Source: an uncultured Prevotella sp. | Lineage (GTDB): Bacteria > Bacteroidota > Bacteroidia > Bacteroidales > Bacteroidaceae | DNA length: 8,723 nt | Reading direction: 5' to 3' | Assembly (NCBI GenBank): GCA_937907705.1 | Contig: CALCVP010000047.1 | Span: forward strand, 1 to 8,723 | Shown here: positions 1-6,830 of the stretch, in pieces | Layout: every line of letters begins with the position of its first letter | Numbering within the stretch: position 1 is the first letter of the stretch | Made by a program: the position numbers and the translations under genes | The notes under the pieces: generated by a model | Database searches by the model: none | Told to the model about the DNA's origin: nothing | Seen by the model: the letters and a program-made list of their open reading frames with translations, nothing else

Positions 1-169
1 GTTTTGGGTTAGCATCTGCACAGCCTCCCCACAGGGTTTGTCGGTTGCGCCAATTAAATCGATAAGATTACGCTATCAATGAAAGCTCTGTATCTACACT
101 TATTTTGAACACAAACTCATCATTGAAATTGAAAGTATTAACAATATCAGGATAAGTTACATATATATC
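1..169. other. Non-coding stretch downstream of menE
   Basis: No gene is supported here. The part next to menE (about 80-169) is AT-rich and carries one copy of the ATTTTGAACAC repeat at 102-112. I see no convincing intrinsic terminator: the best pairing is a 5-bp ATAAG/CTTAT stem just after the menE stop, with no following T-run. The outer 60 bases are clearly richer in G and C (about half by hand count) than the rest of the window and are open in more than one frame, so a neighbouring gene or conserved element could begin beyond the window edge. It is too short to identify. Confidence 0.5.
102..112 (-). repeat. Intergenic 11-bp repeat, copy 1
   Basis: An exact copy of ATTTTGAACAC (GTGTTCAAAAT on the transcribed minus strand). 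The other two copies lie at 2232-2242 and 6570-6580, all in the same orientation and all outside genes. This copy lies about 60 bp beyond the menE stop and has no evident dyad partner. Its role is unknown. Confidence 0.5.
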
Positions 170-1171
170 TTATTCTCCTTTCAACATTTCATTGGCTATA
201 TCTTCAGCCTTACTTCTTGCTATTTTGCCTGTACCTGTTAGAGGTATTTCTTGAATGAACAAGATATGTTTTGGACGACAATATTTTGATAAATGCTTCT
301 GGCATATATCTTTAAAGGTAGAAACTGTTACTTTGCTATCTTTGTTATTTATTGCTACCATAAGTACAACTGCTTCTCCAAATTTTGCATCATTACACTT
401 AGTAATAAGAAATGAGTGGTCTATGTACGTCTTTAATCGCTGCTCTAATTTCTCTATTTGTATCTTGATGCCCCCACTGTCTATCACATTGTCTTTACGC
501 CCTATAATTCTAAAGCGACAGCCATCTGAGGATATTTCAGCTCTATCATTGGTTTTTATATCTTCAGCACATACCAGTGGTGCATGAATACACAAGCATC
601 CGTCAGCAGCAATACGGATTGAAACATTTTCGAAAGGCATATACCAATCGCTGGCATCATCACCGTTCAGACGGCGCAATGCTATATGAGACAATGTTTC
701 TGTCATTCCGTAAGTACTCCAAACAGCATAAGGAAAGGTCTTTAATTTCGCTGCTAATTCTTTATCTATTGCTCCGCCACCAATAATAAGATGCTTGATA
801 TTTTTCAATAAAGAAGCATCATGAGGATATTTCAAGCTCTCATACACTTGCATAGGCACCATTGCTGCAAAGTCTGGCGAACTTTGCAAATCCCGCAATG
901 GACGAGATGATGGTTCTACTGATATTAATCGCATTTGTTGCACTAAAGCCCTCACTACCATCATCTTTCCTGCTATATAATCAAGTGGCATACAAAGTAA
1001 AGCTGTATCATCAGCCTTTAGACCAAGAAAATTACATGTAAGCTGTGCACTGGCTTTCATCCTGTTTTTTTCTACCCATAAAGGTTTAGGAGTTCCAGTG
1101 GAGCCACTTGTATGCACTAATATTTTAGAAGAGCTATTACGCCATTCTGCTAAGAATTCTTCAAGTACCAT
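170..1171 (-). CDS. menE: o-succinylbenzoate--CoA ligase (MenE)
   Basis: This ANL-superfamily adenylating enzyme activates o-succinylbenzoate with ATP and joins it to CoA, giving OSB-CoA, the substrate of MenB. Visible motifs are the phosphate-binding loop TSGSTGTPK (residues 21-29), YGMTE (154-158), the hinge/ribose region GRKDNVIDSGGIKI (224-237) and the C-terminal PLTGTGK with catalytic Lys at about 316. The protein is 333 residues, well short of the roughly 450 of the E. coli enzyme. The missing part lies before the P-loop, which starts only 20 residues in, while the catalytic motifs are all present. Shortened MenE proteins are, as I recall, normal in Bacteroidetes. The ATG at 1171 lies inside the end of menC (22-nt overlap), so translation is probably coupled. 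It is the last gene of the cluster. Confidence 0.93.
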   Translation of the reverse strand: MVLEEFLAEWRNSSSKILVHTSGSTGTPKPLWVEKNRMKASAQLTCNFLGLKADDTALLCMPLDYIAGKMMVVRALVQQMRLISVEPSSRPLRDLQSSPDFAAMVPMQVYESLKYPHDASLLKNIKHLIIGGGAIDKELAAKLKTFPYAVWSTYGMTETLSHIALRRLNGDDASDWYMPFENVSIRIAADGCLCIHAPLVCAEDIKTNDRAEISSDGCRFRIIGRKDNVIDSGGIKIQIEKLEQRLKTYIDHSFLITKCNDAKFGEAVVLMVAINNKDSKVTVSTFKDICQKHLSKYCRPKHILFIQEIPLTGTGKIARSKAEDIANEMLKGE

Positions 1172-2190
1172 ATTTGGTTATTTTTCATTTTTATAGGCAG
1201 TTCTATATTGTCTGTAAATAATTGTCCTGTACCTAACCCTTGTGGAAATGTTATTTTTGGACCATACACACGAGCTGCTAAATGCGCAATAGCATTTAAT
1301 CCCACATTACTTTCCAAGGCACTTGTAATCCAACTTTTAATATTGCGCTCGTTAGCCAATTTTATCCACTCCTCCGTACCTGACATACCTCCATGCAATG
1401 ACGGTTTAAGAACTATATATTGGGGTGATAAGCAATCCAGTAAATTGTTTTTCATCTCTTTGCTGTTTATCCCTATCAGTTCTTCATCAAAAGCAATAGG
1501 CAATGGCGAATATTTACACAACTCAGCCATTTCTCTCCACTGATGTTGTCTAATGGGTTGTTCTATTGAATGAATATCATATTTTGTCAAAATTTCCAAA
1601 CGTTTCATTGCCTCTTTTGGCAAAAATCCGCCATTAGCATCTACTCGCAATTGCAATTGCTTACAATTGAAATTTTCCCTAATGACTTTTATCAGTTCCA
1701 ATTCTTTCTCAAAGTCAATAGCCCCAATCTTTAGTTTAACACATTTAAAACCATCTTGAAGCTTTACATGTAACCGCTCAAGCATCTCATCATAATTACC
1801 CATCCATACTAATCCGTTGATAGGAATACCTTCTTTTCCATGAGCAAAAGGCGTATCAGAAAGCGCCGTTGACCCATCTCGCTGAAGACTCAACAATGCT
1901 GTTTCTATTCCAAACAACATAGAAGGGTAAGGGCGTAATAGCTTATCATTTATTATACCGGTTTGAAACACTATATTACATATTCCATTCAATACACCTT
2001 CATAATTCTCCAGTGCATCACAACTTAAATCCAGCAAAGGAGCACACTCCCCTATTCCATAAACGGCAGGATTGTCCGGCTCCCATACTTTAATAAACCA
2101 TGATGTTCGAGTAGTATAAATTCCTCTTGAAGTACCTGCTGGTTGCTTAAAATGGAATACTCGCTGTTGAATACTAAACTTATATTTCAT
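1150..2190 (-). CDS. menC: o-succinylbenzoate synthase (MenC)
   Basis: This enolase-superfamily dehydratase converts SHCHC to o-succinylbenzoate, using a metal-stabilised enolate. The expected residues are visible in order: the KxK pair K152/K154 (VKLKIG), metal ligands D184 (DANGG), E210 (SIEQP) and D235 (FDEE), and the second-face lysine K262 (LKPS). The N-terminal capping domain covers about residues 1-115 and the barrel follows. At 346 residues it has the usual family length. The ATG at 2190 follows a 71-bp gap after menB, the largest gap between menF and menE, and that gap contains a promoter-like sequence. No Shine-Dalgarno is evident. Enolase-superfamily members can be promiscuous (N-acylamino acid racemase activity in some OSBS), but the men cluster context makes OSBS the clear call. 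Confidence 0.94.
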   Translation of the reverse strand: MKYKFSIQQRVFHFKQPAGTSRGIYTTRTSWFIKVWEPDNPAVYGIGECAPLLDLSCDALENYEGVLNGICNIVFQTGIINDKLLRPYPSMLFGIETALLSLQRDGSTALSDTPFAHGKEGIPINGLVWMGNYDEMLERLHVKLQDGFKCVKLKIGAIDFEKELELIKVIRENFNCKQLQLRVDANGGFLPKEAMKRLEILTKYDIHSIEQPIRQHQWREMAELCKYSPLPIAFDEELIGINSKEMKNNLLDCLSPQYIVLKPSLHGGMSGTEEWIKLANERNIKSWITSALESNVGLNAIAHLAARVYGPKITFPQGLGTGQLFTDNIELPIKMKNNQIWYLKNS

Positions 2191-2210
2191 CGGTAATAAT
2201 AATAGCTAAA

Positions 2211-2242
2211 CAAATATACTTGTTTAAATATATTTTGAACAC
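2211..2242 (-). promoter_or_regulatory. Candidate internal promoter with dyad upstream of menC
   Basis: Reading the minus strand, TATATTTG at 2218-2211 matches the Bacteroidetes -7 consensus TAnnTTTG exactly. It lies about 20 bp before the menC ATG, giving a very short leader. The -33 element is weak: at 19-20 bp spacing it would be TGTT or GTGT, inside the repeated GTGTTCAAAAT string. The same region (2221-2241) is an imperfect inverted repeat with arms TGTTTAAATA and TATTTTGAACA, so a regulator could bind over the promoter. It would transcribe menC and menE separately from the upstream men genes. This is inferred from sequence only. Confidence 0.35.
2232..2242 (-). repeat. Intergenic 11-bp repeat, copy 2
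   Basis: An exact ATTTTGAACAC copy in the menB-menC gap, forming the right arm of the imperfect dyad at 2221-2241. It ends about 50 bp before the menC start codon in the direction of transcription and overlaps the expected -33 position of the candidate promoter. Confidence 0.5.
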
Positions 2243-2261
2243 CTGCTTAGAAATGAAAAAA

Positions 2262-3089
2262 TCAAGGTAATTTCGGATATTTTTTAAAGTCTGGTTTACG
2301 TTTCTCCAAGAAAGCCTTTCCGCCTTCTTGAGCTTCATCCAAGAAATAATAAAGCATGGTTGCATCACCTGCCAATTCTTGTATTCCTGCTTGTCCATCC
2401 AATTCTGCATTTAAGCCTGCTTTAATCATGCGCAAAGCCAATGGGCTATGCTCCATCATTGTTTCAGCCCACTCCACGCAAGTATCTTCCAGCTTCTCTA
2501 ATGGCACCACGCAATTAACCATCCCCATGCGTTCCGCCTCAATAGCTGAATACTGACGGCACATAAACCAAATCTCACGTGCTTTTTTCTGTCCTACGAT
2601 ACGTGCCAAATACGATGCCCCAAAGCCAGCATCAAAAGAACCGACCTTAGGACCTGTCTGTCCAAAAATAGCATTCTCACTGGCTATAGTCAAATCACAC
2701 ATTAGATGCAACACATGTCCACCTCCAATAGCATAACCATTTACCATAGCTATTACAGGTTTCGGCAATGAACGTATTTGTTTTTGTACATCAAGTACAT
2801 TAAGACGAGGCACACCATCTTCACCCACATATCCACCACGGCCTTTCACATGCATGTCGCCACCTGAGCAGAATGCCTTATCACCTGCACCCGTCAATAT
2901 AACCACACCAATGTGAGATGCTTCTCGACACCAAGAAAAAGCCTGACTCATCTCCCACGTAGTACGTGGTGTGAATGCATTACGGTAACGCGGACGGTTA
3001 ATGGTTATCTTTGCAATACCCTCATATTCTTCAAACAGTATCTCTTGAAAGTTAAAGCCTTCTATTTTTTTCCATTCTCTATTTTCCAT
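2262..3089 (-). CDS. menB: 1,4-dihydroxy-2-naphthoyl-CoA synthase (MenB)
   Basis: This crotonase-fold enzyme closes the second ring, turning OSB-CoA into DHNA-CoA. Visible features are the oxyanion-hole segments CSGGD (74-78) and IGGGH (121-125), the GQTGPKVGSFDAG block (143-155) and the C-terminal GDATMLYY helix contributing a Tyr to the partner subunit. Q144, G146 and W174 match the spacing of the E. coli residues that hold the bicarbonate cofactor (Q154, G156, W184), placing it in the bicarbonate-dependent class I. The start is taken at the ATG at 3089, giving 275 residues and a start 2 nt past the menD stop. The upstream in-frame start at 3113 is a TTG inside menD and would add eight unconserved-looking residues. 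Co-translation with menD is likely. Confidence 0.95.
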   Translation of the reverse strand: MENREWKKIEGFNFQEILFEEYEGIAKITINRPRYRNAFTPRTTWEMSQAFSWCREASHIGVVILTGAGDKAFCSGGDMHVKGRGGYVGEDGVPRLNVLDVQKQIRSLPKPVIAMVNGYAIGGGHVLHLMCDLTIASENAIFGQTGPKVGSFDAGFGASYLARIVGQKKAREIWFMCRQYSAIEAERMGMVNCVVPLEKLEDTCVEWAETMMEHSPLALRMIKAGLNAELDGQAGIQELAGDATMLYYFLDEAQEGGKAFLEKRKPDFKKYPKLP

Positions 3090-3091
3090 AT

Positions 3092-4810
3092 CTATCTTAC
3101 ATTCGTTAAACAAGTTATTTTCTTTATCGTTTCAGCATCGTTCTCCACATCTGTAAATACTTCATACACCATGGGACGTTTAGTCTTTTCCGTTAAAAAC
3201 GTAGCTAAGCCAATGGCAAAGTCCTCTTCATTATAAGCTGCAATATATCCTATATCATTCTGCTCACATATACCTTTGGCGTTAGCTTGATGAGCCGCAG
3301 CTACATATTGCTTACAGGCTGAACTTTTTTCAAGTCCTGCAAGATTATAAAATATACCGCCACAGCCGTTATTTAGAAGCAATATTCTAAGATTTCCTTC
3401 TAAATTGCTGTTCCATAACGCATTTTGGTCATAAAAGAAACTAAGATCACCAATGACACAAAACACCGTATCCTCTTTAGCTATTGAAAAGCCTGCTGCC
3501 GTAGACAAACTGCCTTCTATACCATTTACGCCCCTGTTTGCCCATATATAATGATTAGAAAATATATTAGCTAATCTAATAGCCGAACTATTGGCATAAT
3601 GCACTTGATAGCAATAGTCCATATCTTCAAGTGATTGCTCAAATGCTTTCACAACATAAGCTTGCGAAAATGGCAAATCCATGGCATCTATTTTGTTCTC
3701 TGCCAAATGGAACAGATTGTGCCAACAGTCTACAAAGACCTTTGAAGACTGTGTCAATAAATTGAATGCATCCGTATCGTCAGCCATTGCGCTGTTATTT
3801 ACCCACTCTGCAAGCAGAGACAAAGCCTCTTGTGCATCACCTTCAACACTACCTGTTTGCCCTTGAAATGTATCATGTATTTGCCCATCTTCACTCACAT
3901 GCCACACTTCTGTTTCTGGCTTTATCTCTACACATTTCCTAATGAATTTTTTCATACGTTTACTTGTAAGTGTGTCCCCAAGATAAAGTACAAAGTCAGG
4001 CCAATACATGCATGCATCTTGTTCTGCTATCAAGCTTAAAGCAACATCAAAAGGAACTGCATAATCAGAAGCCGTAGGCTCACAAACAACAAGCATCCGT
4101 TTAGATAACTGCGACAAGCAACTATCAATGGCATTGTCATGTATATTAAGTTGCCCGATAATCAACATTGGACGTTGAGCCTCCAATAGAGGTCTTCCTA
4201 TATTGTTTATAAAAGCTGTTTCATTGATTACTTTCTCATACTGTGTTATTTTTCTCACTTGAGACAAAGATGGTCTTGAAAAATCAAAAAGCGGTTCTGA
4301 AATAGGCACATTTATATGAACCGACTTACGCCCTCTTTGCCTTACTGACAGCAATGCCTCATTAATCAATCTATTGCAATGCCATCTTTCTATCGCATCA
4401 GTAGGTTCAGGTAGTTGTATACTTCTCTCCACGAAAGGCGCAAGAGCATTTACCTGTTGTAATGTTTGGCCATCCAATTGTTCTATCCATGCTTGCGGGC
4501 GGTCGGCAGAGATGACTATTAATCCATGATGTCTATAAGACGCCTCTGCTACTGCTGGAGCCAAATTGAGCAAAGCTGTTCCAGATGTAACGCAGACGGC
4601 TACTGGCACATTATCTGCCAATGACAACCCTAACGCATAAAAGCCTGCACTTCGCTCATCTGTTACTGCATAGCATTGCAATGCCGGATGTTCTTGAAAG
4701 TCGTTGACAAGAACTGCATTACGCGAACCCGGACATACAACCACCCTTTTTATGTTGTGAGCCACCAGCAATGCTGTAAGCATGTTTGCATTTTCTTTGT
4801 TACTATACAT
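3092..4810 (-). CDS. menD: SEPHCHC synthase (MenD), thiamine diphosphate-dependent
   Basis: This is the first committed step of menaquinone synthesis: it decarboxylates 2-oxoglutarate and adds the succinic semialdehyde-TPP unit to isochorismate. Three-domain TPP enzyme signs are present: CPGSRN (26-31, substrate-binding Arg30), VTDERSAG with E52 in the place of the TPP-activating glutamate (E. coli E55), the ADRP segment followed by LDGQTLQQ (about 102-119), and the metal/TPP motif starting GDLSFFYDQN at about 454, followed by NNGCGGIF. Its 572 residues are typical. The ATG at 4810 is chosen; the upstream TTG at 4816 adds only two residues. It lies 39 bp after menF and 2 bp before menB. Confidence 0.95.
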   Translation of the reverse strand: MYSNKENANMLTALLVAHNIKRVVVCPGSRNAVLVNDFQEHPALQCYAVTDERSAGFYALGLSLADNVPVAVCVTSGTALLNLAPAVAEASYRHHGLIVISADRPQAWIEQLDGQTLQQVNALAPFVERSIQLPEPTDAIERWHCNRLINEALLSVRQRGRKSVHINVPISEPLFDFSRPSLSQVRKITQYEKVINETAFINNIGRPLLEAQRPMLIIGQLNIHDNAIDSCLSQLSKRMLVVCEPTASDYAVPFDVALSLIAEQDACMYWPDFVLYLGDTLTSKRMKKFIRKCVEIKPETEVWHVSEDGQIHDTFQGQTGSVEGDAQEALSLLAEWVNNSAMADDTDAFNLLTQSSKVFVDCWHNLFHLAENKIDAMDLPFSQAYVVKAFEQSLEDMDYCYQVHYANSSAIRLANIFSNHYIWANRGVNGIEGSLSTAAGFSIAKEDTVFCVIGDLSFFYDQNALWNSNLEGNLRILLLNNGCGGIFYNLAGLEKSSACKQYVAAAHQANAKGICEQNDIGYIAAYNEEDFAIGLATFLTEKTKRPMVYEVFTDVENDAETIKKITCLTNVR

Positions 4811-4849
4811 AATCAACTATAAGTGGGATATTTTGAAAGGCAATCTATA

Positions 4850-6025
4850 TTATTTATTACATTTAAAAAGTGAACGCATGGTATCCATCTTTGCTACAGT
4901 TTCATTCCACTCTGCATCTTCATTACTCCCTTCCACCAGACCTCCACCAGCATACAGTGTGTAATAATTTGAATGTATCTGCATACAACGCAAATTGACA
5001 TAGAGTCGAGTCAACTGTCTGGCAGTACCGATAGGGCCTGCAAAGCCGCTATAATAGCTACGGTCTGCATGCTCATACTGCCGAATATAATGAAACGTAT
5101 CGGATTTAGGCCTGCCACAAACAGCAGGCGTAGGATGCAATGCGCTGATTAGCTGTCCTATAGATACGTCTTGTTTCAACTTAAAATAGAAATCTGTTTT
5201 GAGATGAAATAATTTACCTGCCAACACAGTATGAGGTCCATCCTGACTCACCTGACTGGCAAAATTGCCAAGGGTATGCGCTATATAATCAGCCACATAG
5301 GCTTGTTCTTGCTTGTTTTTAAAACTCCAAGTTATAGTGCCATCATTTTCATCTTTTCCAGACTCTCTATTTTCTGCTCTCATAGTTCCAGCCAAAGCTA
5401 CTGTATGCCATTGCTGCGCCACTTGCTCCACTAATATTTCAGGAGTAGCCATTAGCCATGTGCCTGCATTTGGAAAAGATACGAGTGCAACAAACTGTTG
5501 TGGATAAAAGCGGCATGCTCTACAAAACAGTTCAAGAGAAGACACATATCGTTGCGGTTTCACTGCTTCTTGTCGAGCCAATACAATCTTGTCAAATTGA
5601 TGATTTGCTATTTCACCATAAAAGTGCTTAAAATCTTTGCAATATTGGCAACGCTGCTCATTGTAAGTTTCTAAATCATTTGCAGCTGTTCCAACAGCTG
5701 TATTGTTGTTTTTCTTTGTATTTATGCAACACTTTTCCTTACCATTAGAAATGTATTCAGATGCTGCATCTTTTAAATTGACACTATCAAGTATGGACAA
5801 TAAACTCTTAGCATTCATATCCTGCTGCAAGATTTCCCTTTTCTCATCGGGCACAAGTACCTCTATGGGCGCATCTTTAGATACTACAAAAGGGGCTAAA
5901 ACAAAACCACTGCAATCACTAACAGCATCAAAGTTCCATAATTTCAGCGTTTCTCCTTTAGTCTGCATCAAGCATATAATCTTGTCTGCATTAGGTTGTC
6001 TATAAAAGACAAAGGGATGGACCAT
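4850..6025 (-). CDS. menF: Isochorismate synthase (MenF)
   Basis: This chorismate-utilising enzyme isomerises chorismate to isochorismate with Mg2+, the entry reaction of the pathway. The C-terminal catalytic domain (about 135-391) carries the general base K146 (FDKIVLAR) and acid E196 (TPE), exactly 50 residues apart like K190 and E240 of E. coli MenF. LAGT (211-214), LHPTPAV (296-302), DRSYYSGFAGPIG (321-333) and the metal-binding AEWNET block (371-376) follow. Presence of the K146 base favours isochorismate over anthranilate or ADC chemistry. The N-terminal part (1-90) is degenerate. Residues 92-130 form a polar linker with four cysteines (C99, C100, C126, C129). It starts 7 bp after menI and is followed by menD. 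A siderophore or salicylate role is possible in principle but not supported by the neighbours. Confidence 0.93.
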   Translation of the reverse strand: MVHPFVFYRQPNADKIICLMQTKGETLKLWNFDAVSDCSGFVLAPFVVSKDAPIEVLVPDEKREILQQDMNAKSLLSILDSVNLKDAASEYISNGKEKCCINTKKNNNTAVGTAANDLETYNEQRCQYCKDFKHFYGEIANHQFDKIVLARQEAVKPQRYVSSLELFCRACRFYPQQFVALVSFPNAGTWLMATPEILVEQVAQQWHTVALAGTMRAENRESGKDENDGTITWSFKNKQEQAYVADYIAHTLGNFASQVSQDGPHTVLAGKLFHLKTDFYFKLKQDVSIGQLISALHPTPAVCGRPKSDTFHYIRQYEHADRSYYSGFAGPIGTARQLTRLYVNLRCMQIHSNYYTLYAGGGLVEGSNEDAEWNETVAKMDTMRSLFKCNK

Positions 6026-6032
6026 TATTCTT

Positions 6033-6446
6033 TTACTTTTTAGGGGTGATAATATAATTCGTTACATGTACGGTAGAAATAATCTCTCCTGTAGAATCTG
6101 TGATATTCACATTCCATACATGCAACTTGCGCCCTTTACTAACTAAATGTGCCAATGCTGTAACTGTTTCCCCTTCTGCCACAGCTTTTACATGGTCTCC
6201 ACTAACACTTATTCCTACACATATTTTATCAGGACAAAGAGCAGATGAACCCACCCCTGCCAAGTTTTCTGCCAATGCTAATGATGCGCCACCGCTTAAA
6301 AAACCAAAAGGTTGCCTATTGCGTTCATCTACCTTCATTGTAGCCATGCAATCATCTTCATTAGGCGTTGAAATAAAGTGCATGCCCAAAGCCGTAGACA
6401 AGTTAGGCTGTTTTTCGATGATCTTTCTAATATTTTCTACATCCAT
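6033..6446 (-). CDS. menI: Hotdog-fold thioesterase, likely DHNA-CoA hydrolase (MenI)
   Basis: A 137-residue PaaI/YdiI-like single-hotdog protein. The family signature runs from residue 43 to 60: Q45-P-F-G, then GGAS, ending in E60, the catalytic carboxylate equivalent to E63 of E. coli MenI (YdiI). S51 stands where YdiI has the active-site histidine H54. Its place as first gene of the men cluster, 7 bp before menF, points to hydrolysis of DHNA-CoA to DHNA, the product of MenB and substrate of MenA. The family is broad, so without the neighbours it would be only a generic acyl-CoA thioesterase. The ATG at 6446 is preceded by an A/T-only leader with no Shine-Dalgarno. Confidence 0.82.
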   Translation of the reverse strand: MDVENIRKIIEKQPNLSTALGMHFISTPNEDDCMATMKVDERNRQPFGFLSGGASLALAENLAGVGSSALCPDKICVGISVSGDHVKAVAEGETVTALAHLVSKGRKLHVWNVNITDSTGEIISTVHVTNYIITPKK

Positions 6447-6513
6447 ATAAATAAAATTTTAATGTTTGAGCAAGTGCATACCTGTATATTACTATACATT
6501 CCATCTTAAGTCA

Positions 6514-6580
6514 GTGTTCAGAATTAATTTAAAGAAGATAGATAACAGTGCTTTATATATGTGCTTCCAATTTTGAACAC
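6514..6580. repeat. Inverted pair of GTGTTCARAATT arms
   Basis: GTGTTCAGAATT at 6514-6525 and AATTTTGAACAC at 6569-6580 are inverted with respect to each other, with 11 of 12 positions complementary and 43 bases between. The right arm contains repeat copy 3. It also forms a second, tighter dyad, TTGAACAC/ATGTTTAA at 6573-6588. The pair could be two sites for one dimeric regulator; a stable RNA hairpin seems less likely because the arms are AT-rich and the loop is long. Confidence 0.4.
6570..6580 (-). repeat. Intergenic 11-bp repeat, copy 3
   Basis: An exact ATTTTGAACAC copy about 125 bp upstream of the menI start codon, in the same orientation as copies 1 and 2. Confidence 0.5.
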
Positions 6581-6662
6581 ATGTTTAATCTTCTACTTAT
6601 GTAAAGCAAAGACAATGCAAACCGAATGCAATAAAGTTTACTTTCATTTGCTGAGATGCAGC

Positions 6663-6821
6663 TTATCTTATGCAAAAATAGTAAACAAGCGCCAGCACAG
6701 CTAATATAGCAGCAAAAAGTACAGATTTAATCAAACAACTTGCCACGCGTTTGACAATGAAAATTGCCACAATAATAGCCACCAAACAAAAAATATAATA
6801 TCCGATATTTTCCATGTCCAT
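6663..6821 (-). CDS. Small two-helix membrane protein, unknown function
   Basis: A 52-residue ORF starting at ATG 6821 (a second ATG two codons later at 6815) and ending in TAA at 6663. The composition is strongly membrane-like: helix 1 at about residues 7-23, a short basic loop with K24, R25 and K32, and helix 2 at about 33-50, ending in Arg. The positive loop predicts a hairpin with the loop in the cytoplasm and both ends outside. It begins 9 bp after the pseudouridine synthase stop, so it is probably co-translated with it. I do not recognise a named family. Similar tiny hydrophobic proteins are common in Bacteroidales genomes. The frame is consistent with a real gene, but shortness keeps confidence moderate. 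Confidence 0.65.
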   Translation of the reverse strand: MDMENIGYYIFCLVAIIVAIFIVKRVASCLIKSVLFAAILAVLALVYYFCIR

Positions 6822-6830
6822 GCACTGTTT

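Larger units (their letters stand above)
6447..6662 (-). promoter_or_regulatory. Intergenic region upstream of the men cluster
   Basis: These 216 bp separate menI from the small membrane-protein gene and should hold the main men promoter. I find no exact TAnnTTTG. The nearest is TGTCTTTG on the minus strand (6614-6607), one base off, without a good -33; it would give a leader of about 150 nt. The region also holds the third ATTTTGAACAC copy and its near-complement at 6514-6525. There is no clear intrinsic terminator for the upstream gene, only short stems such as GCTG/CAGC next to its stop. Confidence 0.3.

Noticed and set aside
71..169. The menE frame continues for 33 sense codons after its TAA stop, hinting at readthrough or a longer ancestral protein.
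   Set aside because: MenE already ends a few residues after its normal C-terminal catalytic lysine motif, and a run of this length is not improbable by chance.
255..587. A 110-codon plus-strand frame opposite menE (and similar plus-strand frames opposite other genes).
   Set aside because: They lie antisense to well-conserved enzymes, have Cys/Ser/Leu-rich composition typical of antisense frames, and show no recognisable motif.
2180..2410. A 76-codon minus-strand frame overlapping the menB end and the menC start.
   Set aside because: Most of it is a shifted frame of menB's conserved C-terminus; no domain or good start signal supports it.
3090..3113. A longer MenB starting inside menD at 3113.
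   Set aside because: That codon is TTG, the added residues look non-homologous, and an ATG lies 2 nt after the menD stop.
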